NCBI GenBank assembly: GCA_029248185.1
Contig: JAQWJV010000040.1
Span: forward strand, 20,479 to 84,478
Reading direction: 5' to 3'
Source: Flavobacteriaceae bacterium
Lineage (GTDB): Bacteria > Bacteroidota > Bacteroidia > Flavobacteriales > Flavobacteriaceae
Length of the DNA stretch: 64,000 nucleotides
Shown here: one piece after another, positions 38,577 through 46,465 of the stretch
Layout of the letters: each line of letters opens with the position of its first letter
Position numbering within the stretch: position 1 is the stretch's first letter
Position numbers and translations under genes: made by a program
Notes under the pieces: model-generated
Database searches by the model: none
Seen by the model: the letters and a program-made list of their open reading frames with translations, nothing else
Told to the model about the DNA's origin: nothing

Positions 38577-39350
38577 TTATGAATTAGTATTCATTTGACT
38601 TAACCGAATCTCGGTTAAAATCTTTTTAGTATATCTTGGAAAATCAGCATTCATGACCCACCCAAAATAACCGGGCTCATTGGCTAAAATATCTGTAACC
38701 TTTTTCCCTTTGTGTTTTCCAAAGCCAAAACAAGCATCCCCCGCTTTATTATAAACTACAAAGCCTGCAAAATCAACAGTCTTTCTTCTGGAACTAAATT
38801 CATTCAAAAAAGCGATGTTGGGTTCTAATTCTTGATAACGGTCTAATTGCGCCATTAAAACATCATGGGTTGCTTTGGTATCGGCATGGGCAGAGTGAGC
38901 ATCGGTAAGTTCTTCATTACAGTAAAAACGAAGAGCTGCTGTAAGTGTTCGCTGCTCCATCTTGTGAAAAATGGTCTGAACATCTACTGTTTTATTATTT
39001 TTAAAGTCAAAATCTACTTCGGCACGAAGTAACTCCTCCACAAGCAGCGGAATATCAAATCGATCCGAATTATAGCCTGCTAGATCACAACCTTGGATAA
39101 AACTATAAATTTCTTTAGAACGCTCTTTGAAAGTAGGTTCATTTGCCACCATTTCATCCGTAATCCCATGAACAGCAGCCGCTTCTGCCGGAATAGACTG
39201 TTCGGGATTGGTACGCCATTCTTTCTTTTCTTGGGTTCCGTCGGGATGCAATTTTAATACTGCGATTTCAACAATTCGATCTTTAGAAATGTCGGTACCT
39301 GTCGTCTCTAGATCAAAAAAACAAAGGGGCTTGGTGAGTTGAAGTTTCAT
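38577..39350 (-). CDS. DnaQ-like 3'-5' exonuclease with C-terminal DUF3820 domain
   Basis: 257-residue DEDDh exonuclease. ExoI motif FFDLETTGTDISKDRIVEIAVL supplies the first Asp and Glu, ExoII is GYNSDRFDIPLL and ExoIII is DAHSAHADTKATHDVL with the catalytic His and Asp. After about residue 205 a small DUF3820-like domain follows (CFGFGKHKGKKVTDILANEPGYFGWVMNADF). It could act in proofreading, repair or RNA turnover. It lies 15 bp downstream of the E2 acyltransferase gene. Confidence 0.9.
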   Translation of the reverse strand: MKLQLTKPLCFFDLETTGTDISKDRIVEIAVLKLHPDGTQEKKEWRTNPEQSIPAEAAAVHGITDEMVANEPTFKERSKEIYSFIQGCDLAGYNSDRFDIPLLVEELLRAEVDFDFKNNKTVDVQTIFHKMEQRTLTAALRFYCNEELTDAHSAHADTKATHDVLMAQLDRYQELEPNIAFLNEFSSRRKTVDFAGFVVYNKAGDACFGFGKHKGKKVTDILANEPGYFGWVMNADFPRYTKKILTEIRLSQMNTNS

Positions 39351-39365
39351 ATCGTTAATTTAAGA

Positions 39366-40706
39366 TTAATAGGGCAATGTTTCTTCCCAGTTTTCGAGAT
39401 ATTCGGCAACGCGCTTTACAAACATCCCTCCTGTAGCACCATTGATGATTCGATGATCATAACTGTGCGATAAAATTACTTTATGACGAATACCAATAAA
39501 GTCTCCCTCAGGAGTTTCTATTACTGCAGGCATTTTACGAATGGCTCCAATAGCTAATATTCCTACTTGGGGCTGATTGATAATTGGAGTACCCATAAGG
39601 GATCCAAAATTTCCAATGTTTGTAAACGTGTAGGTTCCTTCCTGAACTTCGTCGGGCTTTAAAGCATTTGTTCTGGCTCTGTTTGCCAAATTATTTACTG
39701 CTTTTGCTAAACCAATTAAATTAAAATGATCTGCATTTTTAATCACAGGAACAATTAAATTTCCATTGGGTAAAGCCGTTGCCATCCCTAAATTAATTGC
39801 TTGTTTTATAATAATTTTATCTCCTTGAATACTGCTATTCATCGCAGGGTAGTCCCGCAAAGCTTTGATAATTGCCGTCATAAAAAGGGGAGTAAACGTA
39901 AGCTTTTCATTTTCACGCTTTTGAAATGCATTTTTAGCATCTTCTCTCCAGTTCCAAAGATTGGTTACATCCACCTCAATGAAGGATTGTACATGGGCTG
40001 CGGTTTGTAAACTCGATTTCATATGATTAGAAATCAACTTTTCCATACGGCTCATTTCTACTATTTGATCATTACCCCCAAAACGAATTTCAGGAGCGAC
40101 GGGAGGGGCTTTTTTATTTTCAAGATTTGGACTCGCTGTAAAACTAGGAGCTGCTTGTCCCTTATTTTTTATGTACGCTAAAATATCATTCTTAGTGACG
40201 CGTTGTTCAATTCCCGATCCCACAATGGTATCAAGCTCAGCGATAGAAATTCCTTCTTCTTGGGCAATATTTCGTACTAAAGGAGAATAAAATTTTGTAC
40301 TCTCCTTCGCGCTCAGTTTAGTTGTATTCTGAACCGTTTCAATTTCTTCCGATAGTGTTTTAGCGGCAACCTCAGGAGTAAGAATTTGATCTTTTTCTGA
40401 GGGCTCATCAACTACTGGAGGAAGCTCAATTGTTACTGTTTCAGTGTCTTGCTCTGCTGTTTGCCCTTCAATTTCAATTACAGCTAAAACGGCTCCAACA
40501 GCGACAACTTCATTTTCCTGAACTTTTTTTTCGATTAAAACACCTTCAACCTCAGCAGTAACATCGGTATCCACCTTATCGGTAGCGATCTCTACAATGG
40601 CATCATCTAAAACCACACGATCACCAACTTCCATTAGCCATTTGGTCACAGTAGCTTCGGTAACGCTTTCACCCATCTTGGGTAATTTTAAAAGATATTG
40701 TCCCAT
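39366..40706 (-). CDS. 2-oxo acid dehydrogenase dihydrolipoyl acyltransferase (E2)
   Basis: 446-residue E2 core of a branched-chain or related 2-oxo acid dehydrogenase. The N-terminal lipoyl domain carries the lipoyl-Lys in EIATDKVDTDV (about 43), the peripheral-subunit-binding domain is at about 142-178 (FYSPLVRNIAQEEGISIAELDTIVGSG) and the catalytic domain fills the rest. The usual HxxxDG motif reads SYDHRIINGATGG, with Asn for Asp. E1 and E3 genes are not adjacent, so the specific complex is not decided. A TACTTTTG box lies 16 bp upstream. Confidence 0.92.
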   Translation of the reverse strand: MGQYLLKLPKMGESVTEATVTKWLMEVGDRVVLDDAIVEIATDKVDTDVTAEVEGVLIEKKVQENEVVAVGAVLAVIEIEGQTAEQDTETVTIELPPVVDEPSEKDQILTPEVAAKTLSEEIETVQNTTKLSAKESTKFYSPLVRNIAQEEGISIAELDTIVGSGIEQRVTKNDILAYIKNKGQAAPSFTASPNLENKKAPPVAPEIRFGGNDQIVEMSRMEKLISNHMKSSLQTAAHVQSFIEVDVTNLWNWREDAKNAFQKRENEKLTFTPLFMTAIIKALRDYPAMNSSIQGDKIIIKQAINLGMATALPNGNLIVPVIKNADHFNLIGLAKAVNNLANRARTNALKPDEVQEGTYTFTNIGNFGSLMGTPIINQPQVGILAIGAIRKMPAVIETPEGDFIGIRHKVILSHSYDHRIINGATGGMFVKRVAEYLENWEETLPY

Positions 40707-40722
40707 CTTATCATTTATTTTG

Positions 40723-40730
40723 CAAAAGTA
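40723..40730 (-). promoter_or_regulatory. Promoter -7 element of the E2-exonuclease-FAH-cinA run
   Basis: TACTTTTG on the minus strand, 16 bp before the E2 ATG, with a T-rich stretch about 18 nt upstream that could serve as the -33 element. Confidence 0.5.
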
Positions 40731-40788
40731 TCACTTTTTGACGTTGAAAAAAGAATTTCTAAGTCCTTCTATTGGCGTACCTACTCAT

Positions 40789-41409
40789 TTAACTTTTTGA
40801 GATGGAAGCTTCAAAGGGAATTCGAGCTAAAATACTGCGCCCCAAAGTGACCTCATCGGTATATTCTAATTCATCACCTACGGGTATTCCCCGTGCAATT
40901 GTTGATGTTTTCACTTCAAAAGGAGCCAATAATTTGAAAATATAAAAGTTTGTAGTATCCGCCTCAAGGGTTGCACTTAGAGCAAAAATAAGTTCACTAA
41001 CCTCTCCTTTTTTAACTTTATCTACAAGTGAATTAATCGTCAAATCTTGAGGTCCTATTCCATCCATTGGTGAAATAATCCCACCCAACACATGATACAA
41101 ACCATTGTATTGACCTGTATTTTCTATCGCCATCACGTCCCGAATGTCTTCAACCACACATAACAAATTTTTGTTTCTTTTTGGACTGGCACATATTTCA
41201 CAAGTCGGGGTGTCAGACAAATTGTGACAGCAGCTGCAAAAAATAACCCCTTCACGCAAAAACGTCAAGGCAGACGCCAAGGACTGAGTATGTTCAACAG
41301 GTTGTTTTAAAAGATGTAACGCCAAACGCAAGGCCGTGCGTTTCCCGATACCAGGAAGCTGAGCAATTTCTTGCACTGCGCTTTCAAGCAATTTTGAAGA
41401 AAAATCCAT
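40789..41409 (-). CDS. recR: Recombination protein RecR
   Basis: RecF-pathway protein that helps load RecA at gaps. The ATG at 41409 ([34 protein letters not shown], 206 residues) is preferred; the ORF-track TTG at 41415 is the end of a promoter box. The helix-hairpin-helix, the C4 zinc finger ([17 protein letters not shown]) and the Toprim domain ([29 protein letters not shown]) are in order. It is divergent from the sodium symporter gene. Confidence 0.96.
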   Translation of the reverse strand: MDFSSKLLESAVQEIAQLPGIGKRTALRLALHLLKQPVEHTQSLASALTFLREGVIFCSCCHNLSDTPTCEICASPKRNKNLLCVVEDIRDVMAIENTGQYNGLYHVLGGIISPMDGIGPQDLTINSLVDKVKKGEVSELIFALSATLEADTTNFYIFKLLAPFEVKTSTIARGIPVGDELEYTDEVTLGRSILARIPFEASISKS

Positions 41410-41412
41410 AAG

Positions 41413-41420
41413 CAAATTTA
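41413..41420 (-). promoter_or_regulatory. recR -7 element three bases before the ATG
   Basis: TAAATTTG on the minus strand, then CTT, then the recR ATG: the same spacing as guaA, predicting a leaderless transcript. The same bases overlap the -33 region of the divergent symporter promoter. The recR -33 half is weak (TTTC 15 nt upstream). Confidence 0.42.
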
Positions 41421-41447
41421 CAAAATTATGGGTTGAAACTACTTTTG
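41417..41447 (+). promoter_or_regulatory. Sodium symporter promoter
   Basis: TTTA (41417-41420), 19 nt and TACTTTTG (41440-41447), 25 bp before the ATG at 41473. Overlaps the recR -7 box on the other strand. Confidence 0.5.
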
Positions 41448-41472
41448 TACCTTTACAACTTAAACCCTAAAA

Positions 41473-42933
41473 ATGATTTCACCTCTTTTTATTCTGAGTC
41501 TTATCATTGGCTATTTTTTGGTACTTGTTGGAATAGCCTATTTTACAGGAAAGGAAGACTCCAATGAAAGTTTTTTTAAGGCAAATAGAAATTCTCCTTG
41601 GTATCTGGTTGCCTTTGGAATGGTAGGAGCTTCTTTATCTGGAGTTACTTTTATTTCGGTTCCTGGCTGGATTCAAGACTCCCAATTCTCCTACTTTCAA
41701 GTGGTATTGGGTTATTTGGTGGGGTATTTTGTTGTAGCATATGTATTATTGCCCGTGTATTACAGCAATAATGTTACTTCAATTTATGAATATTTAAATA
41801 CGCGTTTTGGTTCCAATAGTCATCGGGCTGGGGCATTTTTCTTCTTTATCTCCAGAGTACTGGGAGCTGCCTTCCGTTTATTTTTAGTTGCGATCGTGTT
41901 GCAACAATTTATTTTTGATGCTTGGAATATCCCTTTTGAAATAACAGTCATACTGTCCATTCTATTAATTTGGGTTTACACCCAACGCGGCGGGATTAAA
42001 ACCATCGTTTTTACAGATACCTTGCAAACTACTCTTATGATATTGGCGGTACTCTTATCCATTGCCTACATTAATCAAGCCCTAGATTGGTCTTTTTCAG
42101 ACTTTATCGCTTCAGCAGAATTTTCTCAATACAATTCTGTTTTTGTAACCGACTCCTTATTGAGTCGTAATCACTTTTTAAAGTCGTTTATTGGTGGGGC
42201 TTTTGTTACAATTTGTATGACCGGTCTGGATCAAGATATGATGCAAAAAAATCTAAGTTGCAGAACCCTTAAAGATGCACAAAAAAACATGGTTGTTTTC
42301 AGCTTTGTATTGGTTTTGGTGACGGGACTTTTTATGCTTTTAGGAGCACTCCTTTTTATTTATGCGGATACTCAAATTATTGGAGTGCCTTTATTGGATG
42401 GCAGTCCAAAAACAGATTTATTATTTCCTGAAATTGCTTTGAACGGTCGCTTGGGCATCGCTGTGGCAGTCACCTTTATTTTGGGGTTAATCGCAGCAGC
42501 CTATAGCAGTGCAGATAGTGCCTTGACTTCCTTGACAACTTCTTTCTGTATTGACTTTTTAAAATTAGAAAAATACCCTGAGAAAGAACAGAAAAGCCTT
42601 CGAAAGAAAACGCATATTGGGATGAGTATCTTATTAATTGTGGTTATTATACTTTTCAAATACATTCTTGATCGAAATGTTATAGACGGCTTATTAACAG
42701 TCGCAGGATATACCTATGGCCCTCTTTTAGGGCTCTTTGCCTTTGGAATATTTACACCCTATAAAATTTACGACCGTCATGTTTGGTGGGTTCTACTGGG
42801 AGCCCTTTCACTGATAAGTGTCTTGGGAAGTCTCGATGCATCCAGGCTGGGTGGGTATCAATTAGGATACGAATTACTCCCCCTCAACGGGCTTCTCACT
42901 TTTTTAGGACTTGTATTGATTCGTCGAAAGTAA
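41473..42933 (+). CDS. Sodium:solute symporter (SSS family)
   Basis: Inner-membrane sodium-coupled transporter of 486 residues with about 13 hydrophobic segments (LeuT fold). The sequence has the family pattern: [44 protein letters not shown] near the start, [40 protein letters not shown] in the middle and [22 protein letters not shown] (sodium-site helix 8 region). The substrate cannot be read from sequence; the N-terminal KANRNSPW resembles members annotated for sugars or sialic acids. Its 3' end overlaps the convergent CoA-binding gene by 30 bp. Confidence 0.9.
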   Translation: MISPLFILSLIIGYFLVLVGIAYFTGKEDSNESFFKANRNSPWYLVAFGMVGASLSGVTFISVPGWIQDSQFSYFQVVLGYLVGYFVVAYVLLPVYYSNNVTSIYEYLNTRFGSNSHRAGAFFFFISRVLGAAFRLFLVAIVLQQFIFDAWNIPFEITVILSILLIWVYTQRGGIKTIVFTDTLQTTLMILAVLLSIAYINQALDWSFSDFIASAEFSQYNSVFVTDSLLSRNHFLKSFIGGAFVTICMTGLDQDMMQKNLSCRTLKDAQKNMVVFSFVLVLVTGLFMLLGALLFIYADTQIIGVPLLDGSPKTDLLFPEIALNGRLGIAVAVTFILGLIAAAYSSADSALTSLTTSFCIDFLKLEKYPEKEQKSLRKKTHIGMSILLIVVIILFKYILDRNVIDGLLTVAGYTYGPLLGLFAFGIFTPYKIYDRHVWWVLLGALSLISVLGSLDASRLGGYQLGYELLPLNGLLTFLGLVLIRRK

Positions 42934-43275
42934 AACCAAAGTACAAGCGTTTTCCCATGAGATTCCGTTTTTTTCGAGTTTCTGAGCGAAAGTAATGTTT
43001 TCGGTACCAGGATTAAATATAACTCTCTTCGGTTTTAGGTTCACAATAAAATCATAATAGGGCTCTTGCCTTGCCTCACCTAGGTATAAAGAAACTGTAT
43101 GTATATTTTCTTGCGGTTCAAATAAGGAAACTATGGGTAATGAAGCAATTTCTCCCTCTTTGATTCCCATGGGAACGACTTCGATATTCTTACTCTTTAG
43201 AAGGTGTACCGCTTTATAAGCATACCGCTCAGGATTGGGTGTTGCCCCCAAAACAAGGGTTTTGTAATTTACCAT
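42904..43275 (-). CDS. CoA-binding domain protein (YccU-like)
   Basis: 123-residue single Rossmann CoA-binding domain: [33 protein letters not shown] at the N-terminus and [30 protein letters not shown] at the C-terminus. Function of the stand-alone family is unknown; it resembles the nucleotide-binding part of succinyl-CoA ligase alpha and ADP-forming acyl-CoA synthetases. Its ATG lies 7 bp inside the end of fabH, so translation is probably coupled, and its 3' end overlaps the symporter gene. Confidence 0.88.
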   Translation of the reverse strand: MVNYKTLVLGATPNPERYAYKAVHLLKSKNIEVVPMGIKEGEIASLPIVSLFEPQENIHTVSLYLGEARQEPYYDFIVNLKPKRVIFNPGTENITFAQKLEKNGISWENACTLVLLSTNQYKS

Positions 43276-44276
43276 TGTATCATCACGCTCCCCCAGGTAA
43301 AACCACTCCCAAAAGCGGCCAAAACCACCTTAGTACCGGGGACAATTTTTCCTTCTTCCCAGGCTTCGGTTAAAGCTATTGGAATGGAAGCTGCAGTTGT
43401 ATTTCCATACCGTTGAATGTTATTGTAGACTTGATCGTCACTCAAACCAAATTTCCTTTGTACAAATTGTGAAATTCTAAGATTTGCTTGGTGAGGAATT
43501 AACATGCCTATTTGATCTGCAGTCCAACCTGTTTTCTGCAAACCTTCATTGATGACTTCTGCAAAACGAACCACTGCATTTTTAAAGACAAATTGACCGT
43601 TCATATAAGGATAGTATGAAATATCATCGGGATCATTTGCTTCCATTATTTCGGGTACCCATCGTCCTGTATTAGGTCCAATCAAAGAGAGTTCTTCTGC
43701 ATATTTCCCTTCAGAATGTAAATGTGATGAAAGTATTCCCGTTTCATTATTTTCGGCACGAGTCATAACTACGGCACCTGCACCATCTCCAAAAATCACA
43801 GAAATATTTCTACCCCTAGTAGTCATGTCAAGACCTCCTGAGTGGTATTCCGATCCTATAACCAAAACATTTTTATACATTCCCGTTTTGATAAATTGGT
43901 CGGCGGTTGAAACGGCATAAACAAAACCCGAACATTGCATTCGGATATCCATTGCAGGGCAATCGGGAATTTCTAATGCATCTTGAACTAACACTCCCGA
44001 ACCGGGGAAATAATAATCAGGACTTAGCGTGGCAAACAAGATAAGGTCTATTTCTTGTGCTTTCAATTGAGCTCGCTCCAAAGCTACTTTGGCAGCCTTA
44101 ATTCCCATGGAAGCCGTCCCTTCTTTATCTCCTTTCAAAATATGTCTTCGCGCTTCTATCCCTGTTCTTTCAATGATCCACTCATTTGAGGTATCCATTG
44201 TTTTCTCAAGGTCAGCGTTGGTTACAACGTTATCAGGAAGGAATTTTCCTAAGCCAATTATTTTTGAATTGTACAT
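43269..44276 (-). CDS. fabH: 3-oxoacyl-ACP synthase III (FabH)
   Basis: Starts fatty-acid synthesis by condensing acyl-CoA with malonyl-ACP. The 335 residues contain TSNEWIIERTGIEARRH, the catalytic Cys in DIRMQCSGFVYAVSTADQFI (about 113), the His in LIPHQANLRI (about 258) and Asn in RYGNTTAASIPIAL (about 290), plus the C-terminal [15 protein letters not shown]. Bacteroidota often carry several KAS III copies, some for other products; this one is a complete canonical enzyme. It is 72 bp downstream of the ABC1 kinase gene. Confidence 0.92.
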   Translation of the reverse strand: MYNSKIIGLGKFLPDNVVTNADLEKTMDTSNEWIIERTGIEARRHILKGDKEGTASMGIKAAKVALERAQLKAQEIDLILFATLSPDYYFPGSGVLVQDALEIPDCPAMDIRMQCSGFVYAVSTADQFIKTGMYKNVLVIGSEYHSGGLDMTTRGRNISVIFGDGAGAVVMTRAENNETGILSSHLHSEGKYAEELSLIGPNTGRWVPEIMEANDPDDISYYPYMNGQFVFKNAVVRFAEVINEGLQKTGWTADQIGMLIPHQANLRISQFVQRKFGLSDDQVYNNIQRYGNTTAASIPIALTEAWEEGKIVPGTKVVLAAFGSGFTWGSVMIQW

Positions 44277-44348
44277 GTACTATTTAGTTTGTTTTTGAAA
44301 AATACTCATTTTTCTTGGCTTGGGCAACACGAAGTAGAGGGGAAATAC

Positions 44349-45659
44349 CTAGAGGTATTGTTTAAACGCTTCGGTGTGGATTTCAGCCTTCAAATCGTGA
44401 AGCAAATGATACAAGCCAAAAAAGGTTCTATTGATATAAATAAAGTGCTTTGAACCTCTATTTCCATTCATTTTTCTTAGCTGAGAGTCTCCAGCAAAAT
44501 CTCTTGACAGGGTACTAATGCTCTCCCAAAATTCTGAACTTGAAAAATCAAAACGTGTATCATGAAAGGGAAGTGTAAAAAGACGCATCATGCGTTGGAA
44601 TAATGCTGTGAAATAAATTACTTCTTCCTCTGTGTCCGAAGGAATAAGAATTTCTAATTCCCGAAGCAAGGCATCAAATTTAACTACATCTTCAATGTTT
44701 TCTTTTTTTGACAGTTCAAAATAGGGGTGATAAAAATCTTCAGGAATCGATTTCATACAACCAAAATCAATAGCAACAAGGTTGCGTTCATCGTCCACCA
44801 TGAAGTTTCCGGGATGAGGATCGGCTTGGACTTTTCTCAGACCATGGAGTTGAAACATATAAAAATCCCAAAGGGTCTGACCCAAACGATTTCTGACATC
44901 TTGACCTTCATTTTCCCTCGCAACAAATTCAGAAAGGTGCATCCCCTCCATCCAATCCATAGTAAGGGTTTTGGAAGTCGTCCATTCTGGATAATAGCCA
45001 GGAAACTTGAGATTTGGAATTTTTGCAGCTTGACTGGAAACGTATTCACTATTCTCTAATTCTTGCAAATAATCTGTCTCTTCCAGCAGCTTATCCTCCA
45101 CCTCTTTGAAATATTTTGCAGTATCTTTTCCTCTAAGGTTAAACATTTTTAAAGCAATGGGCTTTATCAATGCTAAATCAGAGCTGATACTATTTGCTAC
45201 TCCAGGATATTGAATTTTCACAGCAAGTTTTTTCCCCTCTTTTGTCGCACGGTGTACTTGTCCAATACTAGCGGCATTTTCAGATTGAGTAGCAAATGTA
45301 TCAAAGATCACTTCAGGATCAGCTCCTAAATATTTACGTATAGTTTTTTTTACCAAAGCAGCAGATAAGGGCGGAACAGAAAATTGTGCCAGCCCAAATT
45401 GCTCTACGTAGGCTTGAGGCAAAAGGTTCTTTTCCATACTCAGCATCTGTGCAACTTTAAGAGCACTTCCTTTCAACTCTTTCAGTCCATTGTAAATGTC
45501 TTTAGCGTTGTTTTCGTTGAGTTTAGTTTTGGCTTCCTCTCCTTTGATTATTTTCTCGCCGTAATAACGGATATAATTTCCACCTACTTTAATTCCTGTT
45601 GAAACCAATTTGGAGGCGCGTTCAATTTTGTTTGTTGGAATAGAATCTAGTGTCTTCAA
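44349..45659 (-). CDS. ABC1/AarF/UbiB family kinase-like protein
   Basis: 436-residue atypical kinase related to UbiB/COQ8, often tied to isoprenoid quinone metabolism. The ABC1 signature KGSALKVAQMLSM (KxGQ-like) is near residue 65, the ATP-binding Lys is in KLAVKIQYPGVA (about 140), and the catalytic-loop and metal motifs are HGLRKVQADPHPGNFMVDDERNLVAIDFGCMK. Translation starts from TTG immediately after the TAA of the TetR gene (no ATG is in frame before Met72, inside the signature), so start and stop abut and coupling is likely. Confidence 0.9.
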   Translation of the reverse strand: MKTLDSIPTNKIERASKLVSTGIKVGGNYIRYYGEKIIKGEEAKTKLNENNAKDIYNGLKELKGSALKVAQMLSMEKNLLPQAYVEQFGLAQFSVPPLSAALVKKTIRKYLGADPEVIFDTFATQSENAASIGQVHRATKEGKKLAVKIQYPGVANSISSDLALIKPIALKMFNLRGKDTAKYFKEVEDKLLEETDYLQELENSEYVSSQAAKIPNLKFPGYYPEWTTSKTLTMDWMEGMHLSEFVARENEGQDVRNRLGQTLWDFYMFQLHGLRKVQADPHPGNFMVDDERNLVAIDFGCMKSIPEDFYHPYFELSKKENIEDVVKFDALLRELEILIPSDTEEEVIYFTALFQRMMRLFTLPFHDTRFDFSSSEFWESISTLSRDFAGDSQLRKMNGNRGSKHFIYINRTFFGLYHLLHDLKAEIHTEAFKQYL

Positions 45660-46316
45660 TTATGCCATCTTAAAGGTCTCTTTCCAAAGAAATTTTCCAA
45701 AATCGATGATACTATCAAGAGGGGTGTTGTCAAATAACTCAAAAACTGTTTGTACGGATTTTTCAATCGCCATGTCTGTTTTCTCAAAACCAGGTGATTT
45801 GTCTTCTTTCCAAAACTTAAGGAGGAAGAGTAATTGCACCCATGCCCCTTCTGAAAAGAGAGATTCGGGATGTTTTGTAAACCGTGACTGCTTGTGTACA
45901 TTCCCCTCTTCAATGAGACCCGAAGCGAATTGTTTGAAGGCAATTCTTAAACCCTTTAAAGCCATCAGTTGTTGCATTTTGTTTTCAGAAGTTGAGAGAG
46001 TAAATAGGACATAACTTCTATTCAATAGCAATACCTCGAAGAAAGTATAGTAAAAAGAAAGGAGCTTTTCCTTTGGAGGTTGCGTATCATACCCTTTCTC
46101 CTTACTGATCAAAGAAAATGCATTGTCAAAAAATTGATCAAAAACAGCTTCTTTAACGTGGTCTAAAGAGGAAAAGTGCTGGTAAAAAACGGATTCTTCA
46201 ATTCCGCTTTTTTTGCAAAATTTAAATACTGACTTAGGCTCTGTTTCGTGTTCTAAGACATGGTCGCTATACGCTTCAAATATCTTTTCTTTCAAATCTA
46301 AATTGTTTTTTGACAT
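45660..46316 (-). CDS. TetR-family transcriptional regulator
   Basis: 218-residue regulator. The N-terminal helix-turn-helix (FEAYSDHVLEHETEPKSVFKFCKKSGIEESVFYQHFSSLDHVKEAVFDQFF, about 12-65) shows the TetR pattern, although the usual ATVREIA helix is diverged. The C-terminal part is alpha-helical and would hold the ligand and dimer interface. It is directly followed by the ABC1 kinase, which it probably controls together with itself. It has a textbook Bacteroidota promoter. Confidence 0.83.
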   Translation of the reverse strand: MSKNNLDLKEKIFEAYSDHVLEHETEPKSVFKFCKKSGIEESVFYQHFSSLDHVKEAVFDQFFDNAFSLISKEKGYDTQPPKEKLLSFYYTFFEVLLLNRSYVLFTLSTSENKMQQLMALKGLRIAFKQFASGLIEEGNVHKQSRFTKHPESLFSEGAWVQLLFLLKFWKEDKSPGFEKTDMAIEKSVQTVFELFDNTPLDSIIDFGKFLWKETFKMA

Positions 46317-46332
46317 ACAAATTTTGTTCCCA

Positions 46333-46363
46333 CAAATATAGTGTGTTTATTTTTTTAATCAAA
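46333..46363 (-). promoter_or_regulatory. Promoter of the TetR-ABC1 kinase operon
   Basis: On the minus strand TTTG (46363-46360), exactly 19 nt, and TATATTTG (46340-46333), 16 bp before the TetR ATG. Full consensus in both halves. Confidence 0.72.
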
Positions 46364-46465
46364 AGGTTAAACATAATAAGTTACTAAATTTAATGTGTCA
46401 TCTTGTCACAATTTCAAATGTGGTATTTTTTTTGTCTATACGATACAAAACAAAATTTAAAACAC

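Noticed and set aside
45610-46014. 134-aa plus-strand ORF antisense to the TetR and kinase genes
   Set aside because: Shadow of clearly coding minus-strand genes; no recognisable motifs and no promoter.
46403-46465. N-terminal extension of htpG in the ORF track
   Set aside because: HtpG proteins start at MSTGKINVAVENIFP; the upstream 21 residues are unrelated and overlap the expected promoter region.
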